From assembly GCA_015179125.1 (NCBI GenBank), contig WHVA01000134.1, positions 1 through 64,000 of the forward strand: a stretch of DNA of 64,000 nucleotides. The letters are read 5' to 3'. Source of the DNA: Gautieria morchelliformis (Eukaryota; Basidiomycota; Agaricomycetes; Gomphales; Gomphaceae). A program made the translations under genes and the position numbers. Numbering within the stretch: position 1 is the first letter of the stretch; each line of letters begins with the position of its first letter. A model generated the notes under the pieces. The model ran no database searches and was not told the origin of the DNA. It saw only the letters and a list, made by a program, of their open reading frames with translations. This document shows, piece by piece, positions 34,106 to 45,099 of the stretch.

Positions 34106-34329
34106 TGTAGAACGAAGGAGTTATAATAAGTTGATTATTCTACGATCTACACAAGGTCGTCTGTCCTTATATACTAAATATGATGTTCCTATATTACTAA
34201 TCCTTTGAGCTGATGCTGTGCCAATGTCGTGCCGATGCACCAGCATCCTGGAGTCGAGAGCGTTCTCGGACATCCGGCTAAGTGCGTGCCAGCTCTGCCT
34301 CGGCCGTATCATCGTCCCGATTACTAACA
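34106..34329 (-). repeat. Ty1/copia 3' LTR
   Basis: 224 bp on the minus strand, starting TGTTAGTAATCGGG right after the purine tract CTGAGGGGGAG and ending CGTTCTACA. TATATAAGGACAG is a likely TATA box. It follows the copia RNase H frame directly, the expected position of a 3' LTR. The matching 5' LTR is not in the window. Confidence 0.8.
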
Positions 34330-34754
34330 CTCCCCCTCAGTGAGAAGTCCCTTCTGCAAAATCCTAATTTCCCTAATAAATACCTATGTTGGTGTAAGTC
34401 CAGTCCCTTCATAAATATGTCCGCTACGTTCTCCTTCGTCGGTACATCCGTAAGTGTTGCCTCATGATGAGAGGCCACTTTCTCACAGATGAAATGATAT
34501 GCGATGTTGATATGTTTAGTATGCGCGTGGTATGTTGCGTCATGCGATAGTGTGATGGCCCCTAGATTGTCTGATCGAAGTGATGTGGGCTGTGTTTGAT
34601 CTATTCCTAGTTCCTCGATGAAGCGCCTTAGCCAGATCAATTGCTTCGCGCCCTCAGTCAGTGCCATGTATTCGGACTCCATAGTAGATAACACAATCGT
34701 CCACTGCTTCTTCGAGCTCCATGCAATGGCTCCCCCTCCTAGGAGGATGTTCAC
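34330..34754 (-). pseudogene. Ty1/copia Pol, C-terminal RNase H fragment
   Basis: About 140 codons: GGGAIAWSSKKQWTIVLST, MESEYMALTEGAKQLIWLRR, LRSDNLGAITLSHDATYHA, HTKHINIAYHFICEKV and VPTKENVADIFMKGL. These are the standard end-of-Pol blocks of Ty1/copia elements. The upstream part of Pol is cut at about 34745, where AT-rich unrelated DNA starts, so this is a truncated element. The frame itself is open. Confidence 0.92.
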
Positions 34755-34759
34755 ATTGA

Positions 34760-35303
34760 CAACAATGTATATTCTTCTAGGATATATTAGATATCTTTTA
34801 AAATATCAACCCTAACCAAATTCATAATCCATCATTTTGAGCAACTTGTATATTGTGGAAATCCTAAATTTTTTTGAATGTTCAACAGTCTTACTGCCAC
34901 ACCTTCTTCATCACCTCATGTGGGTGGCTTTACCATGTGGCTGCTCCTCGTGGTGGCGTACTTAGCCATACCAGCAGCACATAGGTGCATTCCCAGCAGC
35001 GCAGATACCTCAGCTCTGGTCTAGAGGGGCTGGAGGCTATGTGGGGGCCGTGAGGCCCATGTTGGTATGTTGTCTTTATGAACATACTGTTCTGAGAGTA
35101 GAAGTGAGGAAACAGAGCAGAACTGGAGAGGAGGGCATCCCCTGATAGTCCTTGCTAATCTATCCTAGCACAAATACTGACCTGACAAACACACTATTCA
35201 TTGCACCATCACATAAAGCATCACATAACAAGTATGCTGTACAGTTACACATTATAACAACAAATATTGTCACAATGTTTCTACAGCAGGATACTTATTT
35301 TTA
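34760..35303. other. AT-rich spacer between copia fragment and mariner relic
   Basis: No gene seen. Contains the region where terminal repeats of the transposase at 35304-36525 would be expected, but none was recognised. Confidence 0.4.
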
Positions 35304-36525
35304 CAAATACCTTAAATGTGTCATCCAGCCCTCACAATGATCTGCAGTAATGGTGGCAAGGGCACTGTGAAAGAACAATAATACAGAACCTTGGTCTTTA
35401 GCATCAACCGCCTGCCAAAAGGTATCCCCATGATGCCTGAGGTAAGATTTCAGATATGAAAAGCCTTCTTCAATTGGGTTGAGGTCCGGTGAATAAGGTG
35501 GCAAGTAGTATAGCCATACACCACTGTTAAAATGCTTAGCCTCCATTGAAACATAAAAAACAACAGTAAATGACTTACCACTCCTGGCAAATTTCTGAGA
35601 CTTCTGCTGCATGGTGAATAGCGCAATTGTCCATGACAAGCACACTGTGGCGCTCAGGCCATGGGTTCATATGAGGCATGAGGTAGGTTGGTGATGAACT
35701 GGATAAACGAGGCCAAATCATAAGCCCCTTCCCGCACATCCGAGTATATTATACCCTCTGCACTAAGGGCCGGTAAGAGAGAATACCTATATAATCCAAA
35801 TGAATCAACAATAGATGCACAAAGGAATATACACTAACCCAGTACCTCGTACAAACTTAGCTTTCACTGAACCTCTCTTTCCCTTGGGAGCCCATCCATT
35901 CAGATGATATATGGTGTGACAATCAATACGGCTCTTGTTGATAAACACAAGATGCTCCGGGTAGTCATGACCAATTTTGAAACCAAATAGAGTGCGCAAT
36001 TTTTCATTGCACTCGGCAGCAACCTTGGACAGCTGTGGAAAGCATGCGTAGACTAGAAGAGGAAGAATTAGAACATACCTTTTTGCGGGTGAGACCAAGG
36101 TCTGTCATTGTGTCCCATAAGGTGCTGATTCCAACTGTTATCCCATACAGGCGCTGCATGATGGTTTGCATCTCGTGCAAGTATAGGTCAGAGAACTGCT
36201 CTGTAAGCCAAAGAATAAACTACAGTAATATACAAAGTGAGAAAATATGATCATCTTCACTCTGTAGTGGAAATGCTTACCTCCATTTCCTCTGGAGTCA
36301 TAATCTTCCTACAATTTTCCATCTTTCCTGTCCCTGCACAACTACCTCACCAGTAGTACGCCACAATTTGAGGATGTGCTCGACAACACATTTTGACATG
36401 TTCAGATCAAGTGTGATGTTATTGATCTTCTTCTCCTGCATGAACCATTGGTAAATTACATGCTTCCGGAGGTCTTCAGAGTACGTTTGACGCTCCCTTT
36501 GCTGTTCAGGCAGGTAGCGAGGCAT
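35304..36525 (-). pseudogene. Tc1/mariner-type transposase, catalytically dead copy
   Basis: Distant paralogue of 29131-30336 with a similar exon layout. N-terminal HTH region from ATG 36525 (MPRYLPEQQRERQTYSEDL, LDLNMSKCVVEHILKLW), LHEMQTIMQRLYGITVGIST, then catalytic blocks: HLVFINKSRID where active relatives have D and E (I-D-E-S), [15 protein letters not shown], and [19 protein letters not shown]. The first catalytic D is N and the neighbouring E is K, both explained by G-to-A changes within CpG. A frame break near 35670 (around LPHASYEP / MNPWPERHS) adds to the damage. Confidence 0.82.
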
Positions 36526-36540
36526 CCAGTACAAGTACAA

Positions 36541-37025
36541 GTATGTAATATCACGTGAGCATCACGTGTCACATGACGTGTTACGTGTCAAAGAGAATAG
36601 TATGTGCAGAGATAGGAAGTCCAGGTAGGCCTGAAAAAATACCTTACAAGTACTTATTGTAAATATACATTATATACCATAGTTTAGAGTGTTACAACCA
36701 GCATTTATGGCCTTGTAGAAAACTAAAAGGCTGGAAAGGTGCTCAATTAGTATGCAGTCCTCCCCCTTCCCTAAACCATTCAGTATACAATTCCATTAGT
36801 CTTCAAACATTTATACAGGTATATTACTCTAGTCTGAGAATGCTACATCCTCTGCTTATGCTATATTGATATCATAATGGTGCATATAAGCCTATTTTTT
36901 CGAATATTAGAATCTGCATAATACGCTATATATTTTGTAGATACTATATCATATATAGTTATTACAAAAGATCAGGTCTTATTATCCACTAGTTATCGAG
37001 ATATCCATGTTTCTTTCTGCACAGC
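36541..37025. other. AT-rich spacer with ACGTG cluster
   Basis: Four ACGTG-type hexamers (CACGTG, CACGTG, GACGTG, TACGTG) occur within about 40 bp at 36552-36592, just upstream of the dead transposase start. The remainder to 37025 is AT-rich with no gene recognised. Confidence 0.5.
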
Positions 37026-37719
37026 TGTCACGGAGTCAAAATTCAGACTCCGCCTTATGTACCTGGAACAGCTGTAAGTCCTCCTCTGGTCGAAGATAGG
37101 AATCTATAGGAGAGGGCTCAAGATGATGGCCACAGTGAGGTCAAGTTTTGCACAAGATAGACATATGATAACTGAACTGGGGAATATACATGCAAATGTA
37201 AACACCTTATATCGAATGCTCATATGATATCAGCGAATAAGAAAGAGGCTGTCATGAGTCAGGGTTGGATAGGGGTGCGCAGTCAGGATACAAAATAGGT
37301 GAAACACATATACAATAGAAATAAGGAGGAGTGCAAATGTGAAATGACAGGGAGGAAAGAGGACGAAGGCACCTATGTACGAAAACACGCCTTGAGACCT
37401 GCATACACATTACCCTGCAGGGACTCTTCACCTGCTGGGTTTATCCGACACAATCTACGGGTAGGACATCCTGTGAATGCATTCCGGCCATAGGAACACC
37501 CAAACGGGGTTGAGTCGAGAAGATGATGGGACCAGTGATGAATCATCAAGCCGGGTAAAGGGTGTCGATCATGTTTGATGGCTTGCCTACTGGCGAATGA
37601 TGTGAGTAGCAAATAACTGTTCAGTGAATTCAGTGAAGAGCGAATGGAGTGAACATAGAAGTGGGGTGATGAAAGGGAAAATGGAGTGGCTGGATACAAG
37701 AAATAAACGAGTCATGAAA
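37026..37719 (-). repeat. LTR family J, copy a (3' LTR)
   Basis: 694 bp on the minus strand from TTTCATGACTC (expected TGTCATGAC) to CCGTGACA, giving TGTCA...TGACA inverted ends. The purine tract AAGCTAGGAGGGGGATAC lies immediately upstream on the minus strand (37737-37720). The adjacent 37740-37870 stretch corresponds to the end of the internal region next to copy b at 54800-54940, so this is a 3' LTR with a little internal sequence rather than a solo LTR. It contains a GATATAAGG box. Confidence 0.78.
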
Positions 37720-37900
37720 GTATCCCCCTCCTAGCTTTGGAGTCCAATGATGCAGTGTTCTGGGATGGTAAGGACACAATGGGTCCCCCGATGAGATCTC
37801 TGAGGGCTGGGCCCTATCTTGCTGCGTGGTCCATGCATGGCTCTGCCCTGGGCTTAAAAGCCGTGGTGGCGTGAGGCTACGGGGTCCATCCAAGCATTCA
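37720..37900 (-). other. Internal 3' tail of a family-J element
   Basis: Minus strand reads HAWTTQQDRAQPSEISSGDP then the purine tract. The same order is found on the plus strand at about 54790-54940. No catalytic domain is left. Confidence 0.6.
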
Positions 37901-37975
37901 AGCCCCTATGGCTACTACCTCCTTCTCAGTGATCCTTGAGTGAACACAGGTGGTGCTGAAGGTCTGTCCTGACTT

Positions 37976-38372
37976 TCAGGGAGAGTTGTGTGAGGAGGTG
38001 GAGCAGTGGGTTGTCGAGGCCAAGGGAATCCAGGTAAGATAGCCTCCATATAGAGTGTTCGCTAACCCGTCTATCGCAGGCCAAGCTTGGACTGCATTGT
38101 GGGTAGAGCCACTCGTCGACCCTGGGTTCGAATGTCCGTCAGACGTGGATGACTTGGGGAAGGAGGTGAAGGGAGCAAAGGAGTGGCTCAGAAGTTTGGC
38201 GTTTACAGTCAACCCAGCGTTCCTTGATGTCATTATGAACCTGGTCCCCGGTCCCTGTTTTGGAACCCTTCAAGACTTTGGTGTTATTGCTAACGCCTCT
38301 GTCTATCAGAACGTGTCATTCACACGACTAGTAGAATACCAGTTCAATGCAGCAGCACAACTCCGGAAATAA
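37976..38372 (+). pseudogene. Unrecognised gene fragment adjacent to R2
   Basis: Plus-strand reading with a likely intron near 38034-38080 (GTAAGA...TCGCAG). The second part is GFECPSDVDDLGKEVKGAKE, LRSLAFTVNPAFLDVIMNL and CFGTLQDFGV, ending at 38370. A related piece, CFGTLQDFGV then VYQNVSYTKLQEY, is encoded on the minus strand at 57171-57100, also next to R2. So this is a carried or co-duplicated coding segment of a repeat. Family and function not recognised; it might be another antisense accessory gene like those at 10511 and 39640. Confidence 0.5.
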
Positions 38373-38389
38373 TTTAATATTTGTACCTT

Positions 38390-39427
38390 GGTTGCAATCT
38401 GTGTAATAACTAGTCCAAGTTATTACAGATAGAAGGCAATGTGTTTCTTAGCTGCACTGAACAATAAACTAAAAGAGTGTGTAGGTTCAAGGACACTATC
38501 GGGGTCCAAGAGTATTCCTTTTAATAAAGAGGGAATAGGCTCTGCAGGAGAGTTTGTAAGTGGATTGGGTCGACCAACGTCAATGCACTGCAATAACGAG
38601 AGAGTAATGTGAAGTGGCTTTCGCGCACAACGTGACTTGACTTGTGAAAGTCACTGAACAGGAAAATCAACTGAACAGCTCGTCTCGGGTATTAGAGTGC
38701 TAATTGACAAGAAAATCGAGTGCCAACCTCACTCTGTAGAGTTTCACCCAGCGTGTTAGGCTAAGTGGCTAAGCAGTAAAGCAACTACTTAACTAAGAAT
38801 AGTTACTCTAAGCAAGAGTAGTATTCTAGTTCGGGTTAGGAACTTAGGTAAGATGTGCAAGTCACACAAGCTGTGTAGGATAGAAGATGGGTAGATTGAT
38901 TGCTCAAAGGGCAGGCAAAGGGCCTCCTTTTATATTGTAATGTACAAGCCTAGTTGTCATGACTGACGATGATCCCCATTGTTTGGTGAAGCCAAAGAGG
39001 CTGCACAGTTCCTATGGCTGCATATAGCAACTGTTTGGGACTCAGCTGGAAATACTGAGAGAGCCATCCTGCCGGACTTGTGGGTGCTTGGGTGACCATA
39101 AGTCCGAAAATGCGGCCACCGCCAAGGTGCCCGGCGGAGTTTGAAATAGAGCGCCCGGAACAGAGTTCTGGGTGCTAGAGGATCCACAACTCTGTAATGA
39201 CAGAAAAATGGTAGTTTGAGCCATGGAGACTGTGGAAAAATAAGGAAAAATATAAGATAACTAGAGGAATGTTTGAAAAGCCTTTCCCCAGTTATATTAG
39301 CAGCATACAGATACTGTTAATTCTTCAAATGTGTTTTTACATGTTGTCAAGACAAAAAGAAAAGACTAGGGCTGGACCAGCTGGTTGAGCAGCATCCCTT
39401 GGCTGGTTGAACAGCCGTTCCCCTACA
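38390..39427 (-). repeat. Long LTR-like repeat R2, copy 1
   Basis: On the minus strand starts TGTAGGGGAACGGCTGTTCA (39427 downward) and includes a TATAAAAGGAGGCCCTTTGCC box (about 38940) with a downstream leader. Homologous to 55790-57060 on the plus strand, with patches of lower similarity and length differences. The promoter-like box followed by leader, and the ~1-kb size, suggest an LTR. The end at about 38390 is approximate and no target duplication was found. Confidence 0.6.
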
Positions 39428-39639
39428 GTCCCACAGTGTCGCCATGTCCGTTGAAGGAGCCTGAGGTGGGGGGAGCACTGTGAAGCATCCCGCAGGTATG
39501 TGACAAGTTTCCTCCTGCTAACCCAGCTAACTAGACGTTCGGCGAAGATCCCGCTCCTGTGGTTGAGCCTCTCACTGTGTCCACCGAATCACCCTGACCA
39601 CAATCCACAGCCCAGGCTGTGCGTGTGAAGTGACAACCG

Positions 39640-40490
39640 ATGTTCTTGTCATCGGATGACAAAGCTGAAGACACCCCGACACTGAAGAAAGCCCAGATGG
39701 AGCTCGGTCCTCATCACCCTATTTTAGAACCCACTCAGAGCCCTTCTCCAGAGATTGTCGCAGTTGAGCCGACTCCTGCACAACTTTGCAAGGGCTCAGC
39801 GAATGCGCAGGTTGCCGAGGCGGATAAGGTACTGCAATCAGTGGTGAAGCAAGGGTACCCTGATCATGCCTATCGCTTAGGGTGGATGATTTACATTGGG
39901 GTAAGTGTCCATCATTTTTGCAGATGTTCGCAGAGTTAACCGAAGTCCCTGCGATATCCCGAGCCCGTGATCAAGTCAGCGAAGTGCGGGAGATGTCTCT
40001 GCTACAATCACATGTGTAGCCAGCTGGTGGGAAAAATGTGCGGGCGATGTATCTGTGATCGCCAGGCCTGTGTCACCAGAGGGTAAGCAAACATTTATTT
40101 TGATCCTTCCTTTCATCGTTTGAACTCATGTGAAGTTATGATTCCTGGCTTAGATTATGAAGCGAAGGAGGAGAAGGATGGTCGAGAGGCTGAGGTGAAG
40201 GAGCGGGGCACGAAGACCAAGGCAAAGGGGAAGGCGAAGGATAAGGGGTCGACTGGGGGTTCGTCGTCAATATCTTCGAAGGGTATTCTTGGTAACTCCC
40301 TTCTATTTTCCTCATTACTATCTATGGCTGATTTCCAAATACTTTCGAAGGCACCCGAACATCTATGCTGGTCGCTGAGGAAAGGGTGGCGGAGCTGGTC
40401 AAGAGGTCGGAGAATATGATGAGGAATGTGTCGATGAAATTGAATGAATTAAATGGAGCTGTCTTAGAACTAGAGGGACCAGGCGATGAT
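39640..40490 (+). pseudogene. Second Cys-rich antisense accessory gene
   Basis: Exon 1 is 39640-39900 (acidic/Pro-rich, ending PDHAYRLGWMIYIG), a 45-bp intron (39901-39945) leads in frame to exon 2, 39946-40082, with a doubled cysteine motif: CGRCLCYNHMC then CGRCICDRQAC, that is two C-x2-C-x-C-x4-C modules. A Lys/Glu/Gly-rich segment (about 40154-40290) and a short coiled-coil (RVAELVKRSENMMRNVSMKL, about 40385-40445) follow, but my exon joins after 40082 do not keep frame. The layout (acidic, Cys cluster, charged, coiled coil) parallels the accessory gene of element B. It lies upstream of the R2 3' LTR on the opposite strand, the same relative position as in B. Probably broken. Confidence 0.55.
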
Positions 40491-40623
40491 TAGGAAATTA
40501 ATGAAGTAGAATGGTTTTTAGAATTATTTTGAACATAGAACCATTTCTTGGAGCTTGACAAGATCCTAAGCCTTTGGTTTCTTCGGATACTTGGTGTGAA
40601 ATTCGGCGAGGCTGTGAGCGGAG

Positions 40624-41191
40624 TTAGTCAATGTAGCAGAGTGGTCCAATCGCTGTGTTTGGGACGTAACCCAAGGATCGTGGGGGACGAGTATTGGGAA
40701 GTGATAGGGAGGACTCAGAGGAGTGATTCTCGATAGGCCTTAATGTGGGAAGGAATGGTTCACCATCCATGTTGAATGTCTGTTCGTAACCAGAAAGATT
40801 CGGAATAGGAGTGGGCGAAGAAGTGACACCTGGTGGAAGGACCGAGATGTACGAGGGTGATCCAATCGCCATGTGTGGGATGTAACCCAAGGATGGCGGG
40901 GATGTTGTTCAAGATAGCTGAAGGGTGTAACTTTGTGCCAAGTAGCGAAATGTCCTGCTAAGAGGAGAATTAGCTATCAATGGAATTCGGAGTGGCACCA
41001 GAGTTGATGAGAGTAGGAATGGAGTTAGAGAGACCGGGAAGGTGTACATGGATGATGAAGGAGGAATAGGAATAGGAACTAATAGAAGAGAACAGATACA
41101 CAGCTGGTATAGAGTAGATAGGATTGGTGTTCAAAGGAATAGAGTGACCCATAGGCGGATGCTCACAACTTTTTATTACCTGTAGCTTCAC
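40624..41191 (-). pseudogene. Gypsy protease remnant and flanking coding scraps
   Basis: Minus 41191-40970 ends with FIIHVHLPGLSNSIPTLINS then GATPNSIDS, the retropepsin active site with D changed to N (family DSGAT; here NSGAT). After a gap, 40890-40624 encodes two related segments (GYIPHMAIGSPSYI and GYVPNTAIGPLCYI) of unknown origin. RT and integrase are absent, so an internal deletion is likely between here and the R2 LTR/accessory gene. Belongs to a minus-strand gypsy element. Confidence 0.6.
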
Positions 41192-41319
41192 CTATTTTAT
41201 TCTCAAATTATAGAAAAGAAGAGGACGAAAGTATATGCCAATCTTATTGTTGGGCTATAAATAATTTTGATTTTGTCCCTCCCCGAGCGGCGGCTCCACC
41301 GACGAGAACACCGATGCCA

Positions 41320-41665
41320 ATTTTTACGTCTCTTCTTATTTTTGCTACCCACTTTTAATATACACTATATCATTATAACTATTCATATATATTACAAATA
41401 TCTACACAACTACTATTACTCCATATGGTAGTCTAATACTCTCTCATTATAACTAGTCATACTAATACTCCTACTCATATCTGTTATAGGTATCTCTCCA
41501 AGTATCTGTTACTCTATCTTGTAGTCTAATACTCTCTCATATGTATATATATCTTCGAGATGTTTAAATATATACAGAATCATCTAATAACATCTATTAT
41601 TCTCCTTATAAATACTACTATATATTCCTATATGTTGTTATTAATACTCTTATAGTATCTATAGT
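41320..41665. repeat. AT-rich stretch with local duplication
   Basis: Strongly AT-rich; TAGTCTAATACTCTCTCAT occurs at about 41431 and again about 90 bp later. No gene seen. Followed by three copies of CATAATCCTGA (41725-41760). Confidence 0.6.
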
Positions 41666-42032
41666 ATAAAGTTCTAGGGGGGGTGGTTGTGGGCCTTGCT
41701 ATATGAAAACAGCACGCTCCGCTGACATAATCCTGACATAATCCTGACATAATCCTGACTAAGACGCAAACAAACCACGCAACTACGGCGGAGTTTGAAT
41801 GCGAGCGGCGCAGCCGCGAGCGACCAAGCAGCGTTCCTGGTCACGTGACCGGTTCGCATCCAACTTTGCTGCACGCGCGCACCCACCTTCCCTCGACCCT
41901 CCTGCTGCCATTTTCTGTGGTCCAACTGGCAACCTCTGGCTCTCCTGCCCACTGTCTCTGTGCCTGCTGGATCTGTCTGTCTGCTGCTGGCTCTCTGTCT
42001 ATGTTGCTGGCTCTCAGTCTGTTGCTGGCTGT

Positions 42033-42100
42033 CTCTCTGTCTGGCTCTCTGTCTGGCTCTCTGTCTGGCTCTCTGTCTGGCTCTCTGTCTGGCTCTCTCT
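42033..42100. repeat. 12-bp minisatellite (CTGTCTGGCTCT)n
   Basis: About five and a half near-perfect copies, within a longer CT-rich region (41940-42180). It generates a hydrophobic Leu/Cys/Ser frame that I regard as a by-product. Confidence 0.88.
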
Positions 42101-42197
42101 GTGTCTGCTACTGGCTTTCTCTGTGTGTGGCTCTTCCTGTGTCTCTTACTGGAGCTCTCTGTCTCTCTACAGTCCCCTCAGGTAAATATTGTTAATA

Positions 42198-43080
42198 TTT
42201 TCGCTTTTTTATCCTCTTTTGACTTCTTTTCACCCTAGGCTGCTCCTCTCATTGCCTCCCACCTTCCTTGATGGTCATTACCGGCTCTGGTGTGTTTTTT
42301 CCTGTAATATCTATCATTTTTTCCAATAATTTTCGCTTTTTTATCCTCTTTTTGTCTTCTTTTCAGCCACCTCTCTCAATGCCTCTCACCTTGCCTGTCT
42401 GATATTGGTGCATCTAGTGTGTGTCTTGCTATCATGTTTTGATATTTATTAGAATCAGCTTCTCTCCATGGTAAATATTGCTATTTCTTGCTATAATTTT
42501 CTCTTTTTTAATCTCTGTTTGACTTCTTTTCAGCTTATGTTGCTCCTCTCACTGCCTCCACCTTTCTTGGTCATCACTACTGCCTCCTGTGTGCTCTTTC
42601 CTTATCATATCTGTCATTTCTTCCCCTAATTTTCGCTTTTTTATCCTCTTTTTGCCATCTTTTCAGCCCAGGTTCCTCCTCTCAGTGTTTCCCACCTTTC
42701 CTGTCTGCCATTGCTGCATCTGGTGTGTGTCATGCTATCATATTTGTGTTGTTTTGACATTTATTAGGATCAACTTCTCTCCATGGTATTTCTTCTAACA
42801 TTTTCGCTTTTTTAACCACTTTTTGACTGCTTTTCAGCCTGGCCTGCTCCTCTTATTGCCTCCCACCTTTCTTGATCATCATCATAGCCTGTGGTGTGTT
42901 TTTTTCTGACATTTCTTGCAATAAGATTTCGCTTTTTTATCCTCTTTTTTTGTTTCTTATTTTTTTTCTAGCGCAGTTTCAGAGCTCCCAACATTCCTGT
43001 GTGTCATGGCTGCAAGTGGTATGTTTCTTGCTCTCATATCTGCTTCTTTTTTGATATTTATTAGGAACAGTTTCTGTTTT
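42198..43080 (+). repeat. Higher-order tandem repeat with splice-like motifs
   Basis: Six monomers begin with TTTCGCTTTTTTATCCTC or a close variant at 42198, 42331, 42498, 42631, 42802 and 42927. Spacings alternate near 133 and 169 bp, so the higher-order unit is a dimer of about 302 bp. Each monomer has a pyrimidine tract ending CTTTTCAG, then about 55 bp with CTCCTCTCA.TGCCTCCCAC, then GTGTGT, an acceptor-exon-donor-like layout. The pseudo-exons are not multiples of 3. Confidence 0.8.
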
Positions 43081-43447
43081 TTTTTTTAATTGTTATGTAT
43101 TTGTTTTATTTTTTTTTTTTTCATGTATATATATACTGTATATTTGTCAAAATAGATACCAAAAAATTGCCTTGACTTTGATAAAAATTAATGACAACAG
43201 CCTCTGCTTGCAAAATGTAAGTCTATTATCCATCGTAAACCCTCTGACATTTATTTATTTTCTCTGCACCTACAATAAGTTCACTTTTAGGCTCTTAGAG
43301 TTATGCTACATATGGGGACATACTACAAACAAGGGACATGCTATGCACACTATACTTGGGTGACATGCTACACTCAGGGGACATGCTACACATGGGGGAC
43401 ACAGTACAAACAAGAGACATGCTACACATGATATACTTGGGGTACAT

Positions 43448-43919
43448 GGTAAGGGCAACCCTGGCTGGTTGTGGAGATCACACTACCACACAACTGACAA
43501 GGGGAAATCCAAAGTATGTATAAATGAACAGAGTATACAAGAGAGGGGATTCTCACCTGACAAGGGGAAATCCAAAGAGAAAAGTCTAAGGACCCCCAAT
43601 GTCAGCGAGCCCGTATTATACTACGCTGCGCAGCCAGGGACAACACTTGGCACCCGCCATCAACCCTGCATCCCCCTGACCTCCCTGACCCTTGATTGAC
43701 CCTTGATGCCACCTATTATGTGACTCGCTTGATTTCTGACACTGTTCCGAGAGCGGACATCGGAAATTGGAGTGGAACTGGCAAAGCAAACAGAACTGGT
43801 GGAAGGTCTCCCAGAAGCGGAATCATTTCCGAAAGCAGAGGCGGAGATGGAATTGGAACCGTAAGCGGAGTCGGAAATGGAGTCGGAACTGGAAATGGAA
43901 AACAGGGTGTCCCCTGACA
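43448..43919 (-). repeat. Solo LTR of element C family, inverted
   Basis: 472 bp; reverse complement of the element C LTR. It contains an extra ~60-bp segment (about 43513-43572) bounded by copies of CTGACAAGGGGAAATCCAAAG, a local duplication. Flanks TACAT (43443-43447) and GACAT (43920-43924) are a possible target duplication with one change. First base is G instead of T. Confidence 0.88.
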
Positions 43920-44095
43920 GACATGCTATGCATGGGGGATACGCTACACATGGGGGCATGCTACACACAAGGGACATAATACATATGATATACTTGGGAG
44001 ACACACTACACATGGGGAACACACTACACATGGGAAACATGCTACACATGGGGAACATGCTACACTTGGGGGACATGCTATGTATGGTGACATGC

Positions 44096-44768
44096 TGTTA
44101 CGTATCAAGATTTCGGCAAGTCAGAACTAGAAAGGACAATGGCTTCAACTTATATGTTGCACCCCCAATGAACTATCGTCCTAAGTATTTCGGATCACGA
44201 GTCGGAAGTTGGAATGTATCGAACTAAACAGAAGTCAGAGCTTGCATTGGAAACTGAGTCGGAAGGTGGAAGGCAGGAGGTGGAGAGACAGAGGTCTTGC
44301 AAAACTCGCTGTGCTAAGAACAGGAGATAGAGCAAAGGAAATCATGTATCGAAGGTGATTATCTGATTGCAGAATAACGAGCATACATGAGGGGCTTTTA
44401 TACAAAGAGCTGAGACAACATGTAATGGTGTAGTACTAAGCAAATTCTGGAGGGAGTGGAAGTCAGATAGACATGCGGGATAATTAATTAATTGGGAACA
44501 AGGGGACTACAAGGGGGGGGGGGGGGGGTAGGGTATAACAATGGCAAAAGAACAAGGGGTTGGAAAGTATATCTGACATAAAGAAACAATGAGACTCCAA
44601 AGGGGCTGGACAGGTGGTCTTGCTGTGCTGTGAGGCTAGTCTGGTGGGTCCGAGTAATAGAGTCAAAAGAACAAAGGAATAAAACAATGGGTGGAATGTT
44701 GGAATTATCGGAGGGTCAGAATGTGAGTGGAACCGAGTGTCGGAAGTCGGAAATGCATGGTCCTAACA
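44096..44768 (-). repeat. Solo LTR, family H, copy 2
   Basis: 673 bp with TGTTACG...CTAACA ends and CATGC on both sides (44091-44095, 44769-44773). CATGC is part of the surrounding minisatellite unit, so the duplication is suggestive but not proof. Orientation opposite to 27366-28041 (TATAAAAG read on the minus strand near 44398). A run of 16 G lies at about 44513-44528. Confidence 0.85.
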
Positions 44769-45099
44769 CATGCTACGCACACTATACTTGCAGGACACAC
44801 TACACTCCGGGAACACATGCCATACATAGGGACATGCTACCCATGAGGGGCACACAGACATGGGAGAAATGGGTGGAGACATTACCTACCCTGATGCATT
44901 ACTTAGAGCTACTTTCAATTGTGATAAGATGTGTTTTACTTATCCAAATAATTTTACTTATCCAAGTTTTATTTACCCAATGTGTTTGACCTAACCATGG
45001 GTATCCACCCTAGCAGTGGTCCCAGTGCATTCACATCCAATGGGTCCCCGGCAGTCCCTACCCAGTGCTGTGCCACATCCTGGTGTGCAGCGCAGGGCC

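Larger units (their letters stand above)
43310..44850. repeat. Minisatellite ACATGCTACACATGGGGG, interrupted by two LTRs
   Basis: Irregular 18-22 bp units such as ACATGCTACACATGGGGGAC in three blocks: 43310-43447, 43920-44095 and 44769-44850. The gaps are occupied by the LTRs at 43448-43919 and 44096-44768. Units vary in length and in the G run. Confidence 0.85.

Noticed and set aside
38957..39224. Minus-strand ORFs within R2 (and the 55989-56219 plus ORF) as genes
   Set aside because: Copies keep only about 70 codons, in an LTR-like promoter-bearing repeat, with no recognised domain.
41800..41825. Second Helitron end at the GCGGC-GCA-GCCGC hairpin
   Set aside because: The hairpin resembles Helitron ends but no CTRR follows at the right distance.
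41960..42238. Hydrophobic Leu/Cys-rich ORF resembling a membrane protein
   Set aside because: Produced by the CTGTCTGGCTCT minisatellite and CT-rich DNA; three overlapping frames give similar products.
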